Assembly (NCBI RefSeq): GCF_020422885.1
Contig: NZ_CP084622.1
Location: 1,197,001-1,261,000, forward strand
Direction of reading: 5' to 3'
DNA from: Mesobacillus sp. S13
GTDB taxonomy: Bacteria > Bacillota > Bacilli > Bacillales > Cytobacillaceae
DNA length: 64,000 nucleotides
Shown: piece by piece, positions 59,992 through 64,000 of the stretch
Position numbering within the stretch: position 1 is the stretch's first letter
How the letters are laid out: each line of letters begins with the position of its first letter
Program-made: the position numbers and the translations under genes
Notes under the pieces: model-generated
Told to the model about the DNA's origin: nothing
The model's input: only the letters and a program-made list of their open reading frames with translations
Databases searched by the model: none

Positions 59992-62988
59992 ATGAAACTC
60001 ATTGAATTGCATATATACGGATACGGCAAGTTCGAGGATTATGTGATTAATTCCTTCGATCAAATGCAGGTTTTTTATGGTGAAAATGAAGCTGGTAAAT
60101 CGACCATCATGTCATTCATCCACAGTATCCTGTTCGGTTTTCCGGCCAAGCAAAGTGCAGAAATTCGCTATGAGCCAAAAAAGAACCCAAAGTATGGCGG
60201 CAAGATCAAAGCCTTTTTTCCTGATAGGGGAGTGGCTGTCATCGAAAGGGTGAAAGGCAAGGCTGCAGGGGATGTGACTGTATCTCTAGAGAACGGAACG
60301 ATTGGCGGCGAAGAACTACTTAAAGAACTTTTAATGCGAATGGATAAAAGCATATACCAGGCCATTTTTTCATTCAATGTCCATGGACTGCAAAATATCC
60401 ATGCGCTGAAAGGTGAAGAACTTGGCAGGTACTTATTTTCAGCAGGAACCCTTGGTACAGACAAACTCTTCAACACGGAGGGATTGCTGCTCAAGGAAAT
60501 GGAATTGCGATTCAAGCCCAGTGGGAAACGGCCATTGCTGAATGAGAAGTTAAAAGAGTTGAAAGACATCCAGAATTCGTTGAAAAATGCTGAGCAACAG
60601 AATGATCAATATTCAGAGTTGATGAGCACGAAAGAGGAAGTGAATAATAAAATTTCTCAGTTGGAGAAAGAGATTTCAATCCTTGAGCAGAATGGGATGA
60701 AGCTTCGTGAATATAAACGCAATGAAAAGCTGGTCCTAGAAGCTGTAGCATTGGACGGGAAAATCAATTTGCATGATTTGTCCTTTTTTCCGGAGGATGG
60801 ACTGAAGCGGCTTGAAAAATTGGACGAGCAGCTTAAGTCGATCCAGGCTAGAAAGTTAAGGATAAATGATAAAAAGGATCAAGTCCTTAAAGATCTGGAA
60901 GAGCACAGGCCAAACTCAGAATTACTGGAAATGGAAACGGAAATTCAATCACGAATTGAAAATCTGCCATTATATGAACAACTGAAACAGGAAAAAAGGC
61001 TTCTGGAATCCAAGCTGGTGGAAATTACAGAAGAAATAAATCAGCTGAATGACAAGCTTCATATGGATTTCAATGAGGGAAATATCCACGAAATCAATAC
61101 AAGCATCTTCATAAAGGAACAAGCCGACAAGGTGCAGCAGACAGAGCAAAGATTAGTCAATAAAAAGCTGGAGCTGGAATCTGCTTTTGAAGAAGAGAAA
61201 AAGGCGCTGGCAGAGCTTGAAGCAAAGGCAGAAGCGGCAAAAGAAATACTCCTCGATGAAGCAAAACGAACAGTCCTGGTGAATGACCTGGACCTGCTGG
61301 AAAACAAGGAAAGAATCCAATCCGAATTACAATACGTCATGGACCAGATTGAATCGGCCAAAATGAAGGAAAAAAGTGAAAAAGCCAGACGTAAGCAGCA
61401 ACAGAAGAAAGATCATACTCAATTGCTCCTGCTCGGAAGCATTTTTCTTATTGTTTCACTCTGGGGAATCACAAAAGGCGCTTGGTTTCTAGCCGGAATA
61501 GGGATAGCAGGCTTGGTGTTTTTGCTGGCAGCGCGTTTAAAGTCCACAGAGAAAATGCCAATGGAGGACAGAGCTCTATCCATTCTGCTGGAGCGGGAAA
61601 GAGCGTTGAAGGAAAGCTTGAACAGCCAGCCGGAAGGCAATGCATATATGATCAAGAGCGTATTGGCTAAGGACGAGGAGGCGAGGCTGCGACATCGAGA
61701 ACTGATGATTAAAATCGGGCAGCAGCATGATCGTTTTGAAAAAGTAGTTCAGCAATTTGAAGCATGGGAAGCAGATGAAGCACAACTAAAACAGAGAAAG
61801 TCGGAATTACTGAAACAATTTGGATTAACGGATCTATCCGTTCCGATTAAAGTAGTGGATGCCTATCAATTAATAGAAAAACAAAAGCAATATTTCCGTG
61901 AAAGAAAGAGAATAAAAGAAAGCTTGAAAAATGTGATAGGATCTATATCCGAAATGGAAAGCAGCCTGAAAATGCTTGCGGAACGATTCCTTCATAATGG
62001 CAATCTTTCTCCTGTGGAGGCAGCGGGACTATTAAAGCGAACTTTGCGTGATGCAATTGACCAGAATTCTAGGTACCGTGAACTTACCGGGAAACTGGAG
62101 GAAATGGAGGAAGAGTCATTATCTCTTAAAAAGGAAGAGGAAGTGACCAGCCAAGAAAAGGATAGATTACTTGAACAGGCCGGAACAGAGGATGAGGATG
62201 CATTCAGGCAGAAAGCGGAGAATACCTCATTGGTAAAAGGTTGGAGAGCCAGGCTGGAGGATATAAATCATCAACTGCTTGTTTCAGGGATTACGGATGA
62301 GGATCGTGTAAAGATCCTGACTGGGATTCCGCTTGAGGAACAGATTGAGGAGAACGAATCGGAGCTAGTTAAGAGAAAGCGAGAGCTATCCGCAAAATTT
62401 GACCAAATAGCCGATGTAAAGCATAAGATGAAGGTGCTTGAGGAAGGCGGCATATATAGTGATTTGCTTCATAAATATAGGCAGCTTCAGCATGAGTTCA
62501 CAGAAGATGCGAAAGAATGGGCGAAGTTTGCGATTGCCAAGGATTTGCTCTCGAGGACAATTGACCGTTATAAGGATGAGCGGATGCCGAGAATGCTGGC
62601 CAAGGCTGAAAGCTTCTTGTCGGTATTGACTGATGGCAACTATGTGAGAATCATTCCACAAGTTTCTGGCAGCGGCTTCCTGATTGAAAGGAATGATCAT
62701 GTTTTATTTGAAGCGAATGAGCTGAGCCAGGCAACGGCAGAACAAGTCTATGTATCCATCAGGCTTGCACTTGCTGCAGACCACCATGACCGCTATCCAT
62801 TTCCGATTATCATCGATGACAGCTTTGTCAATTTTGACCATAACCGGACGAACCGAACGATAAGGCTGCTTAGGGAAATGAGCAATGAGAACCAAATTCT
62901 CATTTTTACATGCCATCGACATCTATTGGATTATTTTGCGGATAATGAAATCGTCAATCTGCAAGAAAAAAGTACAAATATAGTTTAA
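59992..62988 (+). CDS. yhaN: YhaN, SbcC/Rad50-like ATPase
   Basis: A 998-residue protein: an N-terminal ABC half with Walker A YGENEAGKST, long coiled coils (about 185-460 and 575-860) broken at about 473-515 by two hydrophobic segments (LLLLGSIFLIVSLWGIT, FLAGIGIAGLVFLLAA), and a C-terminal half with LSQATAEQVYVSIRLAL (signature) and FPIIIDDSFVNFD (Walker B with Asp-Ser instead of the usual Asp-Glu). The central membrane hairpin replaces the zinc hook of Rad50. ATG 59992 is preferred by GGAGG spacing. Partner of YhaO. Confidence 0.92.
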   Translation: MKLIELHIYGYGKFEDYVINSFDQMQVFYGENEAGKSTIMSFIHSILFGFPAKQSAEIRYEPKKNPKYGGKIKAFFPDRGVAVIERVKGKAAGDVTVSLENGTIGGEELLKELLMRMDKSIYQAIFSFNVHGLQNIHALKGEELGRYLFSAGTLGTDKLFNTEGLLLKEMELRFKPSGKRPLLNEKLKELKDIQNSLKNAEQQNDQYSELMSTKEEVNNKISQLEKEISILEQNGMKLREYKRNEKLVLEAVALDGKINLHDLSFFPEDGLKRLEKLDEQLKSIQARKLRINDKKDQVLKDLEEHRPNSELLEMETEIQSRIENLPLYEQLKQEKRLLESKLVEITEEINQLNDKLHMDFNEGNIHEINTSIFIKEQADKVQQTEQRLVNKKLELESAFEEEKKALAELEAKAEAAKEILLDEAKRTVLVNDLDLLENKERIQSELQYVMDQIESAKMKEKSEKARRKQQQKKDHTQLLLLGSIFLIVSLWGITKGAWFLAGIGIAGLVFLLAARLKSTEKMPMEDRALSILLERERALKESLNSQPEGNAYMIKSVLAKDEEARLRHRELMIKIGQQHDRFEKVVQQFEAWEADEAQLKQRKSELLKQFGLTDLSVPIKVVDAYQLIEKQKQYFRERKRIKESLKNVIGSISEMESSLKMLAERFLHNGNLSPVEAAGLLKRTLRDAIDQNSRYRELTGKLEEMEEESLSLKKEEEVTSQEKDRLLEQAGTEDEDAFRQKAENTSLVKGWRARLEDINHQLLVSGITDEDRVKILTGIPLEEQIEENESELVKRKRELSAKFDQIADVKHKMKVLEEGGIYSDLLHKYRQLQHEFTEDAKEWAKFAIAKDLLSRTIDRYKDERMPRMLAKAESFLSVLTDGNYVRIIPQVSGSGFLIERNDHVLFEANELSQATAEQVYVSIRLALAADHHDRYPFPIIIDDSFVNFDHNRTNRTIRLLREMSNENQILIFTCHRHLLDYFADNEIVNLQEKSTNIV

Positions 62989-63064
62989 AAATGGCATGGT
63001 TTGAGAATCAGAGACAATAGACTCTGTATGTTATACTGTTGCAGAGAGGAGAGGGCTGTTAACT

Positions 63065-64000
63065 ATGAATAAAGGAATTTTGAATCACGAAACAGGGGAC
63101 CAGGTAGAATTGTTTTTATTGATCAAACATTCGTCAAAAGGGATTGCCAGCAACGGTAAGCCGTTTTTGACACTCATCCTCCAGGATCAGAGCGGGGAGA
63201 TCGAGGCGAAGCTTTGGGATGTTTCCGAGGAAGATGAAAGTACTTATTGTGCTGAAAGCATTGTGAAAGTACAGGGGGATATCCAGAATTACCGAGGGCG
63301 CAACCAGCTGAAAATCAGGCAAATACGGCCTGCTTCACCAATTGACTCTGTCAAACTATCTGATTTTCTTGAGACAGCCCCAGTCAGCCAGGATGAAATG
63401 AGCAGCAAGCTTACCCAATATATATTCGAAATGAAGAACCCTAATATCCAGAGAGTCACAAGACATCTTCTGAAAAAGCATATGAATGCCTTTATGGAAT
63501 ATCCTGCAGCAACAAAGAACCATCACGAATTTGTCTCAGGACTTGCGTATCATGTTGTCTCGATGCTTGACCTTGCGAAGTCGATCGCAACACTATATCC
63601 AAGCCTTGATAAGGATCTTTTGTATGCAGGAGTCATCCTTCATGATTTGGGGAAAGTCATAGAATTATCAGGTCCGATTTCTACCACCTATACAGTGGAA
63701 GGGAATTTGCTCGGACACATATCGATCATGGTCAATGAGATTGGCAAGGCTGCCGATGAGTTAGGCATTAGTGGAGAGGAAACCATCATTCTTCAGCATA
63801 TGGTCTTAAGTCACCATGGCAAGGCAGAGTGGGGCAGCCCGAAACCGCCAATGATCAAAGAGGCAGAAATCCTGCATTATATCGATAATCTCGATGCGAA
63901 AATGAATATGCTGGACCGGGCGCTGTCACGGGTTAAACCAGGCGAGTTCTCCGAAAGAGTATTCGCGCTTGATAACCGTTCCTTTTATAAGCCTGTTTTC
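63065..64000 (+). CDS. yhaM: YhaM, 3'-5' exoribonuclease (3' end missing)
   Basis: 312 residues are in the window; B. subtilis YhaM has 314, so only the end is lost. An N-terminal OB-fold (1-90, [19 protein letters not shown]) precedes an HD phosphohydrolase domain ([25 protein letters not shown]). YhaM trims the 3' ends of RNA and single-stranded DNA with Mn2+ or Co2+. GGAGAGGG precedes the ATG at 63065; the gene follows yhaN by 76 bases and has its own promoter-like region. Confidence 0.93.
   Translation, partial: MNKGILNHETGDQVELFLLIKHSSKGIASNGKPFLTLILQDQSGEIEAKLWDVSEEDESTYCAESIVKVQGDIQNYRGRNQLKIRQIRPASPIDSVKLSDFLETAPVSQDEMSSKLTQYIFEMKNPNIQRVTRHLLKKHMNAFMEYPAATKNHHEFVSGLAYHVVSMLDLAKSIATLYPSLDKDLLYAGVILHDLGKVIELSGPISTTYTVEGNLLGHISIMVNEIGKAADELGISGEETIILQHMVLSHHGKAEWGSPKPPMIKEAEILHYIDNLDAKMNMLDRALSRVKPGEFSERVFALDNRSFYKPVF

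Overview
The window comes from the chromosome of a low-GC, endospore-forming Bacillaceae bacterium. Gene content and order closely follow Bacillus subtilis: yhdB-yhdC-spoVR at the left; sspB-type SASP, yheE, yheC/D, yheA, yhaX, hemZ, yhaR, yhzC, yhaQP and yhaONM at the right. I cannot name a species; a Mesobacillus/Bacillus-like genome is my guess. No rRNA, intact tRNA, CRISPR array or prophage was seen. One insertion sequence (IS1182 family) is present.

Layout. 0-5.4 kb: end of an SDR gene, yhdB, a secreted DUF3889 protein, spoVR behind a sigma-E-like promoter, a czcD/czrA metal-efflux pair with its operator, and two small membrane proteins. 5.4-16.4 kb: a GGDEF/EAL protein broken by one stop codon, a guanidine-I riboswitch with its SMR exporter, a PadR-controlled membrane gene group, a B12-binding radical SAM protein, a CDF transporter and a CNNM transporter with a long structured leader that I could not assign. 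17-25.6 kb: two histidine kinases, a GNAT enzyme, a glutamate/dicarboxylate symporter, TPP riboswitch-thiT, Fur box-feoAB with a small Cys-rich partner, and an XRE regulator. 25.6-33 kb: UspA, a 52-bp tandem hairpin array, a class A PBP with a repetitive Gly/Glu/Asp tail, a 22-aa membrane peptide gene, an HPr-like protein without the histidine, an MFS permease and a short sigY operon. 33-37.4 kb: bmrCD-type ABC exporter behind a leader-peptide attenuator. 37.4-42.3 kb: a 21-bp array, a 27-aa membrane peptide, fumarase, a SASP gene with two tRNA-like folds in its 5' leader, and the IS inserted in a terminator. 42.3-64 kb: msmX, a PucR-type regulator, a CstR-like repressor, four tandem YheC/YheD ATP-grasp genes, yheA, a second 52-bp array, and the yhaX-to-yhaM block.

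The most interesting signals are: (1) two tRNA-like elements, one with an apparent CCA end, inside the probable sigma-G 5' UTR of the SASP gene; (2) three unrelated intergenic tandem arrays with helically phased periods (52, 52 and 21 bp), two made of hairpin units; (3) a ribosome-mediated attenuator for bmrCD with mutually exclusive pairings readable directly from sequence; (4) an unassigned structured leader ahead of the CNNM gene; (5) a run of four YheC/D ATP-grasp genes; (6) a double self-palindromic operator in the PadR group. All family calls are by eye from sequence; no database search was run.
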